64,000 nucleotides of DNA from Oscillospiraceae bacterium (GTDB lineage Bacteria; Bacillota; Clostridia; Oscillospirales; Oscillospiraceae), in the NCBI GenBank assembly GCA_017465745.1, contig JAFTVM010000090.1, forward strand, positions 1 to 64,000, written 5' to 3'. Each line of letters starts with the position of its first letter. Within the stretch, counting starts at the first letter, position 1. Below, in pieces: positions 24,789-34,200 of this stretch. The position numbers and the translations under genes were made by a program. The notes under the pieces are model-generated. The model did not search any database, was not told the origin of the DNA, and saw nothing but the letters and a program-made list of their open reading frames with translations.

Positions 24789-27782
24789 TTACTGGATCTT
24801 GAACTGCTTGGTGATGGCCAGGCCGCCGTCGAAGTAAATTTCGACGGTGTATGTACCGGCCTCGTCGGGGACATTGGGAAGGGTGGGGCAGAAGTGGTTC
24901 TGATACCACATATCCGTCCACTTCATGGTCTCCAAAGCGGTCATACCGGGCAGCACATTGCCCTGGGCATCCCGGATCAGGTACAGCAGCTGGATATCCG
25001 CATTGTCACTGCGGACGCTGGACTTGCTGTAGACCACCAGGGAGATGGACTGACCGGCGGAGAAGCTGGAAGTATACTGCGTGACGTCATACTGATCCCA
25101 GTCACTGGCGGAGGGCGTGACGCAGATACTGTAGGTCAGGTCAGAGGCGTCGATGCCGTAACCGCTGAACGCACCTGCGGCGGGGACTTCATAGGTGGTC
25201 TCCACACCGGCGACGCTGATGGTATAGGCAGAGCCGGGGATCACGGGGGACAGGTCGGCTGCGTTGGTCTGGCTGGTCAGAGTCTGTGCTTCACCGCCGT
25301 CCATACTGTAGATAACAGTCCAGCCGCTGGCGGGGACGTCGCCCTCATACTCCCAGGTGATCCGCAGGGTAGCGGAATCCACGGGGGTGCAGTTGATACC
25401 GGTCACGGTCAGCAGCTTGGGCGTCACGTCGGCACGGACGCTCTGGGTCATGCCCTGGGCCAGGATCTCCAGCGTATAGGTGGTGTCCACGGCAATGCCG
25501 CTGAAGCTGGCGGCGCTGTCGGTGACGGTCAGGGTCTCGTCGTAGCCGTCGGCACTGGTGCAGCGGACGGTCCACTCGGAAACCTGGGCGCCCTCGGGGG
25601 CGTTCCAGCGGACGGTCATCACATCGCCGCTGAAGGATTCAATGGCGGCGTTCTCGGCAAGGATCACCTTGCCGGGGATGAATTCCAGCGTATTGGTGCC
25701 AACCACCTCCACATCGGTGGTCTCGGAGGGCATCAGATGGAAGGTATAAGTGGTATCCAGAGTCAGGCCGGTGATGGTGACCATGTGGCCGGTGAAGGAC
25801 ATGACCTGAGGCTCTTCGCCCTCGGCGGCGTATTCCACGGTCCAGTTCTCAGGATCGGTGCCATCGACGGTAAAGCTCAAAATCACGGAGCCGTCCTCTG
25901 CGCCGGTGGTGGCGGCAAGGCTGACAATATTGGTTTGGGCAATGGTGGAGATGCTGGCGGAGGGCGTGCCCACGGGCTTGTTGAAGCCGTCGATTTCCAC
26001 CTTCACGGTGTACTGGGTACCCGGATTCAGGCCGGTGAAGTGGGCGACGCCATCGTTGACTGCGGCGGGAACACTGTTGCCGTAGGTGTCGATGCAGACG
26101 GCCATGAGCAGGCCTTCATCGAAGTCAGTGACCACCTGAGCGGTGATCTCGTTGGTTCCGGCGTCCACGATGGACACATCCACGGGAACCAGGTAGTAGT
26201 TCTGGTAGTAATAGTTGGCGCCGTAGGCAAGACCGGCCAGCAGCACGAGAATGGCAAGGATGGCCAGCCACTTTTTGCCCTTTTTCTTGACGGGCTCCAG
26301 ATCGGGAATGGTGAGGGGAACATCTATTTCCTCTTCGCCGCTTTCGTCCGTATCCTCGTCCTCCGGGTCATCCTCGCCGTCTTCTGCGGCGGGTTCGGCG
26401 GTTTCTTCGGGTTCCGGCTCTTCCTCGGGGAGCTTGGCCTCGGGAACCACGACGGGCTCGGGGATCTCGTGGGAGGCCAGCTCTTCGGCCTGGGCCAGCA
26501 TGGCGGAGGTCTCCTCGGAAACTGCCGTGTCCTCCAGATCCTGAACATCGGATTCCTCGGGGATCTCGTCGTCGGAGATCATGTCATACACATCAGCCAG
26601 TTCCTGAGCCACGGATTCTTCAGGCTCGTCCGCGGCGGCTTCCGCAGGCGCCGCGGCAGCGGTCTCTTCTTCGGCTTCTTCCGCAGGGATATCCTCTTCG
26701 GCGGGAACCTCCTGGGCGGGGATAGTTTCGTCTGCTGCATGGGCTTCGGCAGGCGCTTCGGGCGCAGCATCAGACTCCTGTGCATCGGCTTCGGTGGCCC
26801 CTTCTGAGGTCTCAGGGGCAGCTTCAGCGTTCTCCTCTTCGAGGGGGAGCGCCTCTTCTTCGGCCGCTTCGGCGATCACAGGGGGAATGATGGGCACATC
26901 GTTGATGGTATTGCGCTGCATGTAGGCCACCAGGGCCTGTCCCATATCGGTGGGATTCTGCCAGCGCTGGTCGGGGTCGGGATGGCATGCCTTCAGGATG
27001 ATCTCAGCCATCTCATAGTCGGCATTGGCGGGGGGCGCCAGCTCCTCTGCGGGGGGCTGGGTATCGAAGGGCAGCTGGCCGTCGTTGTACACCTGGTAAA
27101 GGATCAGACCCAGGGCATAGATATCGGCAGTGGGGCTGATGGTGGAGAACATATCGTGCAGCTCCGGTGCGGAGTAGCAGCTGCGGTACTTGCTGGGCAG
27201 GGCAGCGTACTTCATGGAATCCATGCTGATAAAGCCCAGGTCGCCGATGAGGTATTCCTTGTCATCGGAGATAAAAATGTTGCTGGGCTTCAGGTCCACA
27301 TAGATGTAACCGGCCCGGCGGCAGGCGGCCAGGGCGGCGCAGAGATCCAGACCCAGATTCACAGCTTCCAGGTGGGTCATGGTGTTTCGCTTCAGATACC
27401 GCTCCAGGGTCCGGCGGTAGGGGGTCAGCAGGTAGACGTCGTAACCGAGCTGGTTATCGTCCATGGGAACCACCTGCCAGCCTTCGCAGGGGACAAAGCC
27501 CTTCAGCCGGGCGAGCTGCTGATGCAGCTGCGCCTCCCGGACGACGCCGTCAGAGAGTTCCCGGAAATAATTCAGGGCGCCTGCAGCGTCCTGGAAAGCA
27601 CCGGTGAGCAGCAGAGCCTCCAGCTGGCTCTGGGATGCGGGGATGGACAGGATCTTAATGATGTATTTGTTATCAGAATTCTCCTTGATTGCGGGGCAGC
27701 AGCGAACGCCGTCATGGCTGCTGATGGGATCGCCCATCTGGAAGCCGTCCAGCAGGGGAGAGACGAGTTTTTGCTCTGACAT
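24789..27782 (-). CDS. Membrane Ser/Thr protein kinase with extracytoplasmic FN3-like domains
   Basis: 997 residues. A cytoplasmic kinase domain (about 1-290) has the β3 Lys in KYIIKIL, the catalytic loop YVDLKPSNIFI (Asp, Lys and Asn kept; His-Arg of HRD replaced by Tyr-Val), GDLGF in place of DFG, and YSAPEL. The Gly-rich loop is not recognisable, so activity is uncertain. An Ala/Glu-rich acidic linker (about 300-490) follows, then one TM helix near 503-523, then several fibronectin-III-like repeats (about 525-900) and a C-terminal beta domain. It is driven by a divergent promoter. It differs from PASTA kinases, because no PASTA repeats are present. Confidence 0.85.
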   Translation of the reverse strand: MSEQKLVSPLLDGFQMGDPISSHDGVRCCPAIKENSDNKYIIKILSIPASQSQLEALLLTGAFQDAAGALNYFRELSDGVVREAQLHQQLARLKGFVPCEGWQVVPMDDNQLGYDVYLLTPYRRTLERYLKRNTMTHLEAVNLGLDLCAALAACRRAGYIYVDLKPSNIFISDDKEYLIGDLGFISMDSMKYAALPSKYRSCYSAPELHDMFSTISPTADIYALGLILYQVYNDGQLPFDTQPPAEELAPPANADYEMAEIILKACHPDPDQRWQNPTDMGQALVAYMQRNTINDVPIIPPVIAEAAEEEALPLEEENAEAAPETSEGATEADAQESDAAPEAPAEAHAADETIPAQEVPAEEDIPAEEAEEETAAAAPAEAAADEPEESVAQELADVYDMISDDEIPEESDVQDLEDTAVSEETSAMLAQAEELASHEIPEPVVVPEAKLPEEEPEPEETAEPAAEDGEDDPEDEDTDESGEEEIDVPLTIPDLEPVKKKGKKWLAILAILVLLAGLAYGANYYYQNYYLVPVDVSIVDAGTNEITAQVVTDFDEGLLMAVCIDTYGNSVPAAVNDGVAHFTGLNPGTQYTVKVEIDGFNKPVGTPSASISTIAQTNIVSLAATTGAEDGSVILSFTVDGTDPENWTVEYAAEGEEPQVMSFTGHMVTITGLTLDTTYTFHLMPSETTDVEVVGTNTLEFIPGKVILAENAAIESFSGDVMTVRWNAPEGAQVSEWTVRCTSADGYDETLTVTDSAASFSGIAVDTTYTLEILAQGMTQSVRADVTPKLLTVTGINCTPVDSATLRITWEYEGDVPASGWTVIYSMDGGEAQTLTSQTNAADLSPVIPGSAYTISVAGVETTYEVPAAGAFSGYGIDASDLTYSICVTPSASDWDQYDVTQYTSSFSAGQSISLVVYSKSSVRSDNADIQLLYLIRDAQGNVLPGMTALETMKWTDMWYQNHFCPTLPNVPDEAGTYTVEIYFDGGLAITKQFKIQ

Positions 27783-27807
27783 ATGATTCGCCTCCTTTAA
27801 CTAATAT

Positions 27808-27836
27808 ATCATACGGTATAATTCCGAAAAAAGCAA
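27808..27836 (-). promoter_or_regulatory. Promoter for the kinase gene
   Basis: Minus strand TTGCTT, 17-bp spacer, TATGAT, upstream of an AAAGGAGGCG ribosome binding site. Confidence 0.65.
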
Positions 27837-27884
27837 CTCTTTTTCAGCTTTTCAATATAAAAATAAGAAATTACAGATTCCCGG

Positions 27885-27913
27885 TTGTTTTCTTGGGGCG
27901 GGAGTGTTATAAT
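27885..27913 (+). promoter_or_regulatory. Extended -10 promoter for the zinc-ribbon/Big_2 gene
   Basis: TTGTTT, 17-bp spacer, TGTTATAAT. It is about 50 bp from the opposing kinase promoter. Confidence 0.7.
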
Positions 27914-27952
27914 GTTTAAGAATTGGTTTACATATTCAGGAGGAGACCGTTT

Positions 27953-29254
27953 ATGAGCAAATTGATCTGTGACATTTGCGGAACATCCTATTCCGATACA
28001 GAGCATACATGTCCGACCTGCGGCTATGCCCGGGCGTTTCAGGAGACCCCGTTCCATGAGGAACGGACGACAGCTGTCCGGGAGAAGGTGCGGGGCGGAC
28101 GTTTTTCCAAGAGAAACGTGGCAAAACGGCTGAAGCAGAAGGCCAGGAAACAGAGCCAGGCGGAGCCGGCAGTCCGGGAAACGGCGGCGGATGAGATCCT
28201 TTTCAGCGAGGCGCTTCCTGCCAGGGAAGAACCGGCCGTTGAAACGGCTGTTGTTCCTGCACCTCCCGTCGAGGAAGTGCACGCGGCGGAAGAAGCTGAA
28301 ATTCCTGCGGAACTGCCTGCCGGGGAAGATTCTGTGGTCGAAGAAGCCGAAATTTCCGAGGAACCGCCTGTAGAAGAAGAGCCTGCGGCAGGAGAAGACG
28401 AAATTCCTGCGGAACTGCCTGTCGGGGAAGATTCTGTGGTCGAAGAAGCCGAAATTTCCGAGGAACCGCCTGTAGAAGAAGAGCCTGCGGCGGAAGAAGC
28501 CGAAATTCCTGCGGAACTTCCTGCCGGAGAAGCCCCTGTGGTTGAAGAAGCCGAAATTTCCGAGGAACTTCCCGTAGAAGAAGAGCCTGCGGCGGAAGAA
28601 GCCGAAATTCCTGCGGAACTGCCTGTCGGAGAAGCCCCTGAGGTCGAAGAAGCCGAAATTTCTGAGGAACTTCCTGTAGAAGAAGAGCCTGCGGCAGAAG
28701 AAGCCGTTGTACCTGCGGAGAATCCCGGGGAGCCCGAAGCTGCGGAAGAAGAGGGTAAGAAGAAAAAGGGCGGTCTGCTGCGGAAGATCGTGCTGGGCGT
28801 GGCCATCACAGCCTTCGTCCTGGCAGCGATGTATCTGCTGGGCCATTACGGCCTGCCCTATCTGCGCAGCATCGAATGGCCCACCCAGGCGGTGGTGCAG
28901 ACCGATGAGCCCACCGCTGAGCTTACGCAGGCGCTGACTGATGCGCCCACGGATCCCCCCACGCAAGAGCCAACCGATCCCCCCACAGATCCGCCGACGG
29001 AAGCGCCCACTGATGCGCTGCTGGATGTGGAGCTGGAGCTGAACTACTACGACCTGACCTTCGGCGCAGTGACCCAGACGACCCAACTGCTTGCCAATGA
29101 GATTCCCGCGGAGGATATCACCTGGATCAGTGATGATCCCGGCATCGTCACCATCAGCGATACCGGCCTGATCACCGCCGTCGCCTCCGGTGAAACCACT
29201 GTCCGCGCCATCTACGGCGACCAGGAATGTACGGTTAAGATCAAAGTCAAATAA
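27953..29254 (+). CDS. Zinc-ribbon, acidic-repeat, single-TM, Big_2 domain protein
   Basis: 433 residues. The N-terminal zinc ribbon is CDIC...CPTC (residues 6-24); a basic stretch follows. Then come four 34-residue acidic repeats (EIPAELPxGE.. EEAEISEExPVEEE) plus a decayed fifth (about 110-270), KKKKGG, one TM helix (about 278-298), a Thr/Pro-rich stalk (TDPPT units), and a bacterial Ig-like Big_2 domain (about 355-433, ending SGETTVRAIYGDQECTVKIKVK). Function is unknown. It is divergent from the kinase, which shares the layout of cytoplasmic domain, acidic linker, TM and outside beta domains. The AGGAGGAG ribosome binding site decides the start. Confidence 0.8.
   Translation: MSKLICDICGTSYSDTEHTCPTCGYARAFQETPFHEERTTAVREKVRGGRFSKRNVAKRLKQKARKQSQAEPAVRETAADEILFSEALPAREEPAVETAVVPAPPVEEVHAAEEAEIPAELPAGEDSVVEEAEISEEPPVEEEPAAGEDEIPAELPVGEDSVVEEAEISEEPPVEEEPAAEEAEIPAELPAGEAPVVEEAEISEELPVEEEPAAEEAEIPAELPVGEAPEVEEAEISEELPVEEEPAAEEAVVPAENPGEPEAAEEEGKKKKGGLLRKIVLGVAITAFVLAAMYLLGHYGLPYLRSIEWPTQAVVQTDEPTAELTQALTDAPTDPPTQEPTDPPTDPPTEAPTDALLDVELELNYYDLTFGAVTQTTQLLANEIPAEDITWISDDPGIVTISDTGLITAVASGETTVRAIYGDQECTVKIKVK
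28294..28701 (+). repeat. 102-bp in-frame tandem repeats (four copies)
   Basis: The landmark ATTCCTGCGG recurs at 28301, 28403, 28505 and 28607, exactly 102 bp apart, encoding 34-residue acidic units. A degenerate fifth unit follows. The copies are nearly identical, implying recent expansion and likely length variation between strains. Confidence 0.9.
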
Positions 29255-29261
29255 AAGCAAG

Positions 29262-29296
29262 CGGCAGTTCCAAAACGGAACTGCCGCTGTTCTTAT
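29262..29296. terminator. Terminator between the Big_2 gene and the DUF378 gene
   Basis: The stem AGCGGCAGTTCC/GGAACTGCCGCT around AAAAC, with GTTCTT on the plus side and an A-rich tract on the other. Convergent genes. Confidence 0.8.
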
Positions 29297-29496
29297 TCCC
29301 CCTCCACCAGGGCATCCCGACGGAACAGGAAGGAAATACACCAGGCACCGGCCAGGCCGATGACGGTGTAGATGATCCGGGCCAGCAGCGTATCGGAGCC
29401 GCCGAAAAGCCAGGCCACCAGGTCAAACTGGAAGATTCCCACCAGGCCCCAGTTCAGGCAGCCCACGATGGACAGGATCTGTGCGATGGTATCCAT
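29293..29496 (-). CDS. DUF378 domain-containing small membrane protein
   Basis: 67 residues with two hydrophobic helices. The pattern (IAQILSIVGCLNWGLVGIFQFDLV...IIYTVIGLAG) matches DUF378/YuzA proteins. The role is unknown. GAGGAGGT precedes the ATG. Its stop codon lies inside the shared terminator hairpin region. Confidence 0.85.
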   Translation of the reverse strand: MDTIAQILSIVGCLNWGLVGIFQFDLVAWLFGGSDTLLARIIYTVIGLAGAWCISFLFRRDALVEGE

Positions 29497-29561
29497 AAGA
29501 TTACCTCCTCATGTATGATTTCACATGGCTATATTTCCCCATTTATCGGAGGATTATACAA

Positions 29562-29589
29562 TTGCAAAACGCTGGATTTCTGCTATAAT
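29562..29589 (+). promoter_or_regulatory. Promoter for ispE
   Basis: TTGCAA, 16-bp spacer, TGCTATAAT (extended -10). Confidence 0.65.
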
Positions 29590-29618
29590 AAGGTCAAATA
29601 TAATCGGGAGGTATGACT

Positions 29619-30476
29619 ATGACTACCCTTTACGAAGGCGCATTTGCCAAACTGAATCTGACGCTGGATGTGCTGGGCAAGCGGCCCGACGGCTACCATG
29701 ACCTGCAGAGCGTCATGCAGACTGTGTCCATCCGGGATGACATCGAGATCGACATCGGCACCGGCAAGCCCTGGAAGCTTGTCTGCGACAAGGAGGGCAT
29801 CCCCTGCGACGAGCACAACCTGGCCTGGAAGGCTGCCCGGGTTTACTGCGACGCTATGAACAAGGATCCTGAGGGCCTGGAGATCCGCATCACCAAGCGC
29901 ATCCCCAGCGGCGCGGGCATGGGCGGCGGCAGCGCCGACGCGGCTGCTGTGCTGCGTGCCCTGAACAAGCATTACGGCGAGCCCCTGTCCATCGGCGCAC
30001 TGGCGGAGCTGGGTGCCCAGGTGGGCAGCGATGTGCCTTTCTGCGTCATCTGCGGCACCGCCATGTGCGAGGGCCGGGGTGAGCGGATTCGCAAGCTCCC
30101 TGATATGCCCGACTGCATCATCGTGGTCTGCAAGCCCGAATTTTCCGTCTCCACCCCGGAGCTGTACCGGAAGCTGGACCAGGTGGCCATCGCCAACCGT
30201 CCTGACAACCAGGCCATGGAGCGCGCCCTGTATGCCGGTGACCTGGAGAAGATCGCCCACGGCCTGTGCAATGTTTTCGACCCCGTGGTCACCGCCGACC
30301 ATCTGGAGCTGAACTACATCAAGTCCATCTTCCACCAGTACGGCGCTGTCGGCTACCAGATGACCGGCTCCGGTTCTGCCTGCTTTGCCATCGTCTCCGA
30401 ATTTGAGGTGGCGGCTGTCATCTGCTCCATGCTGAAGGATAATTACCCCAACGTCTTTATCTGCAAACCTGTATAA
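29619..30476 (+). CDS. ispE: 4-diphosphocytidyl-2-C-methyl-D-erythritol kinase
   Basis: GHMP kinase that phosphorylates CDP-ME in the MEP isoprenoid pathway. The 285-residue product has the N-terminal AFAKLNLTLDVLGKRPDGYHDLQSVMQ signature, the ATP loop PSGAGMGGGSADAAA near residue 95, and the C-terminal MTGSGSACFAI motif near 250. Tandem ATGs occur; GGGAGG is one nt from the first and seven nt from the second, so the second is used. It ends at a strong terminator that overlaps the start region of spoIIR. Confidence 0.95.
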   Translation: MTTLYEGAFAKLNLTLDVLGKRPDGYHDLQSVMQTVSIRDDIEIDIGTGKPWKLVCDKEGIPCDEHNLAWKAARVYCDAMNKDPEGLEIRITKRIPSGAGMGGGSADAAAVLRALNKHYGEPLSIGALAELGAQVGSDVPFCVICGTAMCEGRGERIRKLPDMPDCIIVVCKPEFSVSTPELYRKLDQVAIANRPDNQAMERALYAGDLEKIAHGLCNVFDPVVTADHLELNYIKSIFHQYGAVGYQMTGSGSACFAIVSEFEVAAVICSMLKDNYPNVFICKPV

Positions 30477-30481
30477 TTCTG

Positions 30482-30510
30482 GCAAATGCCGTCCATACTG
30501 AGGATAAATT
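30482..30510 (+). promoter_or_regulatory. Candidate SigF promoter for spoIIR
   Basis: GCAAA (4/5 of GYWTA), 15-bp spacer, GGATAAATT (full match to GGNNANANT). The -10 occupies the loop of the ispE terminator, so a SigF transcript would start in the 3' arm and lack the terminator hairpin. spoIIR is SigF-dependent in Bacillus subtilis. Confidence 0.5.
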
Positions 30511-30531
30511 CAGTATGGACGGTGTTTTTTT
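30488..30531 (+). terminator. Intrinsic terminator of ispE, abutting spoIIR
   Basis: A 13-bp stem (CCGTCCATACTGA with its complement), 8-nt loop, then TGTTTTTTT. The spoIIR ATG is the next base after the T-tract. Confidence 0.88.
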
Positions 30532-31134
30532 ATGAAAAAGTTACTTAGACGGATCTTTATCTGTTTTCTTGCGGTGTGTGTCGTGTATCTCGGCGCGCTG
30601 CTGGGGGATAAGGAAAAACTGAAGAACGAGCTGGTGCGGATGCATGTGGTGGCGGCGTCGGATTCAGACGAAGACCAGGCAATCAAGCTCCGGGTCCGGG
30701 ACGCGGTGCTGGAGAGTTTGCAGGAGGCTCTGGCCGATGTGACGGATGCCGAACAGGCCAAAGCGTACATTGCGCAGCATCTGCCGCAGATCGAAGGAGT
30801 TGCCAACGAGGCCCTGGCGGCAGCAGGCTGCGGCGATGTGGCCACGGTGAGCCTCCAGGTGGAGGAATTCGCCGCCCGGGTCTACGATACCTTTTCCCTC
30901 CCGGCGGGGCTATATGACGCCCTGCGGATCACCATTGGGGAAGGCGAGGGACACAACTGGTGGTGCGTGGTGTTCCCCAGCCTGTGCGTGCCGGAAACCA
31001 CTACGGGATTTGAAGATGTGGCAGTTGGGGCCGGTTTTTCCGATGGTCTGACGGATACCCTGACGGGGGAGTACGAGGTGCGGTTTCTGCTGCTGGATCT
31101 GCTGGGGGAGGTCGAAAATTTCTTCCACAGGTAA
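30532..31134 (+). CDS. spoIIR: Stage II sporulation protein R
   Basis: Forespore-made signal exported to the intermembrane space, where it triggers SpoIIGA to process pro-SigE. The 200-residue product has a signal-anchor (MKKLLRRIFICFLAVCVVYL), the family motif VRMHVVAASDSDEDQAIKLRVRDAVLE, and GEGEGHNWWCVVFPSLC near 140-160. The N-terminal signal fixes the start at the ATG directly behind the terminator T-tract. The only Shine-Dalgarno-like sequence, GGACGGTG, is the 3' arm of that hairpin. Confidence 0.93.
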   Translation: MKKLLRRIFICFLAVCVVYLGALLGDKEKLKNELVRMHVVAASDSDEDQAIKLRVRDAVLESLQEALADVTDAEQAKAYIAQHLPQIEGVANEALAAAGCGDVATVSLQVEEFAARVYDTFSLPAGLYDALRITIGEGEGHNWWCVVFPSLCVPETTTGFEDVAVGAGFSDGLTDTLTGEYEVRFLLLDLLGEVENFFHR

Positions 31135-31203
31135 GAACTGTGTCTGTTTTTTGGACGGATTGTGTGGTATCATAGAGCCATTACAGAGAAAGGCGGTGGC
31201 AGT

Positions 31204-34200
31204 ATGCTGCATCTGCTGCTGGGCACCGACTGGACGGCCTGCCGGGACGAGGTCCTGGCCCGGATCAGCCGGGATGTGAAAAATGAAAAGGGCGGCCGGA
31301 TCCTGATGGTGCCGGAGCTGATCAGCCACGATACAGAACGGCGGCTGTGCGCCGCGGCGGGGGATACCGCCAGCCGGTTTGCCGAAGTCCTGTCGTTTAC
31401 GAGGCTATCCCGCCGGGTCAGCGATGATCTGGAAATGGCGGGGGCGGACTGCCTGGACGGCGGCGGCCGGCTGGTGGCCATGGCGGCGGCGGCTCGGAGC
31501 GTGCCGCAGGAATTGCGCTCCTTCGGCTCCGTGGCGACGAATCCCGAATTCCTTGCGGAGATCATCGACGCTGTGGATGAATTCAAGCGCTGCTGCATCA
31601 CCTCCACCGATCTGATGGCGGCGGCAGAGAAGACCGAGGGACGGCTGTCGGAAAAGCTGAAGGAGCTGTCCCTGCTGATGAGCGCCTACGATGCCATCTG
31701 CGAAAACGGCCGACGGGACCCCCGGGAAAAGGAAACGCTGCTGCTGGAGCAGCTGCGCGACGGCGAATTTGCCCAGAATCATGTGTTCTACATAGACGGA
31801 TTCCCGGATTTTACCCGGCAGCACATGGAGATCCTGGAGCATCTGATCCGATTTTCCAGGGATGTCACCATCAGCGTCAACTGTGCCCCCACCCGGTTCC
31901 TGACGGGGGCGAACCAGAGGGAATTTGTGGGTCTTGCCTTTGAGAAGGCCCACGAGACGGCGGCGGATATTCTGGATTTCGCCCGGCGATCCGGCATTGC
32001 CTGTCAGGTTGAGATCATCGAGCCCAATCCCACGCCCCTGGAGCCTCTGCGGCAGAAGCTCTTCCAGGGCAGCCTGGAGGGCGTCAAGCTGGACTGCCTG
32101 AAAGTCATCCGTGCCGACGGCATTTATGACGAGTGCGTGGCGGCGGCGGAGCGGATCATGGAGCTGGTCCGCGGCGGCTGCCGTTACCGGGATATCGTGG
32201 TGGTCTGCGGCGATCTGGGCGGCTATAAGCCCCAGATGGAAATGGTTTTTGAGCGGACAGGCATTCCCCTGTACCTATCCGGCACCGAGGATATTCTGGA
32301 CAAGAGCGTGGTGGTCACCGTTCTGGCGGCGCTGGATGCAGCCCTGGATGGTTTCGAGCAGCGCTCCATGCTGCGCTACCTGCGTTCCATCCTTTCGCCC
32401 CTGGATCCCGATACCTGCGATCTGGTGGAAAATTATGCCGTTACCTGGGGGATCCGAGGCAAGCGGTGGATGGAGGAATGGAAGAACCATCCCCAGGGGC
32501 TCCAGGAAAACTGGAGCGATGCAGACACTGCGCTGCTGGCCCGGCTCAATGAAGCCCGGGCACTGGCTGTCGGTCCCCTGGACGATCTGCGCCGCAGCTT
32601 TGCCGACGCCCGGAATCTGGGCGGACAGGTGAAAGCCATCTATACCTTCCTGGAGGGTATTCACCTGGCAGAGCATCTGGATACTTTGGCCCAGGAACTG
32701 GACGCAGCGGGTGACAACCGCAGCGCCCAGATCCTGAATCAGCTCTGGGAGATCCTGCTTACCGCCCTGGAGCAGCTTTACGATGTACTGGGGGATGCGG
32801 TCTTTGACGCCGACAGCTTCATCCGCCTGTTCAAGCTGCTGCTGAGCCAGTACAACGTGGGCACCATTCCCCCGGTGCTGGATGCCGTCCAGGCCGGTCA
32901 GGCCAGCGCCATGCGCTGCCACCAGCAGCGGCACCTGATCGTGCTGGGCGGTCAGGAGGGAAATCTCCCCGGCTACACCGGTTCCACGGGCCTGCTGACG
33001 GACCAGGAGCGGGACACCCTGCGCAAGCTGGATCTGCCCCTTACCGGCGGCAGCCTGGAGGGCATCCAGGCGGAATTTGCTGAAATTTACGGCTGCTTCT
33101 GCGGCGCGTCTGAGACGGTGACGGTGTGTTATTCCGGCGGTCAGCCCTCCTTCGTTACCCGGCGGGTGGCGGCCATGGCGGGCTGTGAAACAGAGCCAGA
33201 AACCCGGCTGGCGGCGGCTCAGGCCGACGCACGGGAAGCGGGCGCGTACCTTGCCTCCCTGAATGCAGGGGGCGTGGCGGGCCGCATCGGCATCGCCGAC
33301 GAATTTGAAGAAATCTGCCGCCGCCGTGGATATACTCTGGGAACGGTGGAGCGGGAACATATTGAAAAACTTTACGGAAAGACGCTGCACCTGTCCGCTT
33401 CCCAGGTCAACACCCAGGCGGAGTGCCGGCTGTCCTATTTCCTGAAATACGGCCTCCGGGCCAAGGAGCGGAAGGAAGCCGCCATCGATCCGGCGGAATT
33501 TGGCACCTATGTCCACGATGTGCTGGAAAACACCGTGAAGGACGTCATGGGGCGGGGGGGCTTCCACAAGGTGAGCCTGGAAGAAACCCAGCAAATCGCT
33601 GCCGGGTATTCCGACGCTTACGCCGCCAAGCGGTTTGCGGTCCTGTCCACGGAGCGGCTGGATTACCTCTTCCGCCGCAACCGCCGGGAGCTGGAAATCA
33701 TCGTGGAGGAGCTGTGGAGCGAACTCAGCGTCTCCGATTTCCAGCCCGCCGGCGTGGAAGTCCAGTTCGACCGGGACGGCGCGTACCCACCCATCCAGCT
33801 GCGCAGCCGCGCCATGCGGGCCTACCTGATGGGCTTCGTGGACCGGGTGGATACCTGGCAGTGGCGGGACCAGTCCTACTACCGGGTGGTGGATTACAAG
33901 ACCGGCAAGAAGGATTTCGACTACACCGACATCCTCAGTGGTGTGGGACTGCAGATGCTGCTGTACCTCTTCGCCCTGGAAAACGGGGGGCTGGTGGGGG
34001 ACAACTCCCAGGCGGCAGGCGTTCAGTATTTCTCCGCCCGGGCGCCCTATGTGTCCATCGACGGCCGCGAGGACCAGGAAAAGCTGGAAAAAGAACGCAA
34101 AAAGAACCGAAAGCGCAGGGGCCTGCTGCTGAACGAGTCCCATGTGCTGGAGGCCATGGAGCCCCGTCCCGACCGGGAGGGGAAATGGGATCCCCAGTGG

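Noticed and set aside
28294-28701. CRISPR-like regular spacing
   Set aside because: The 102-bp periodicity is an in-frame coding repeat with no unique spacers and no cas genes.
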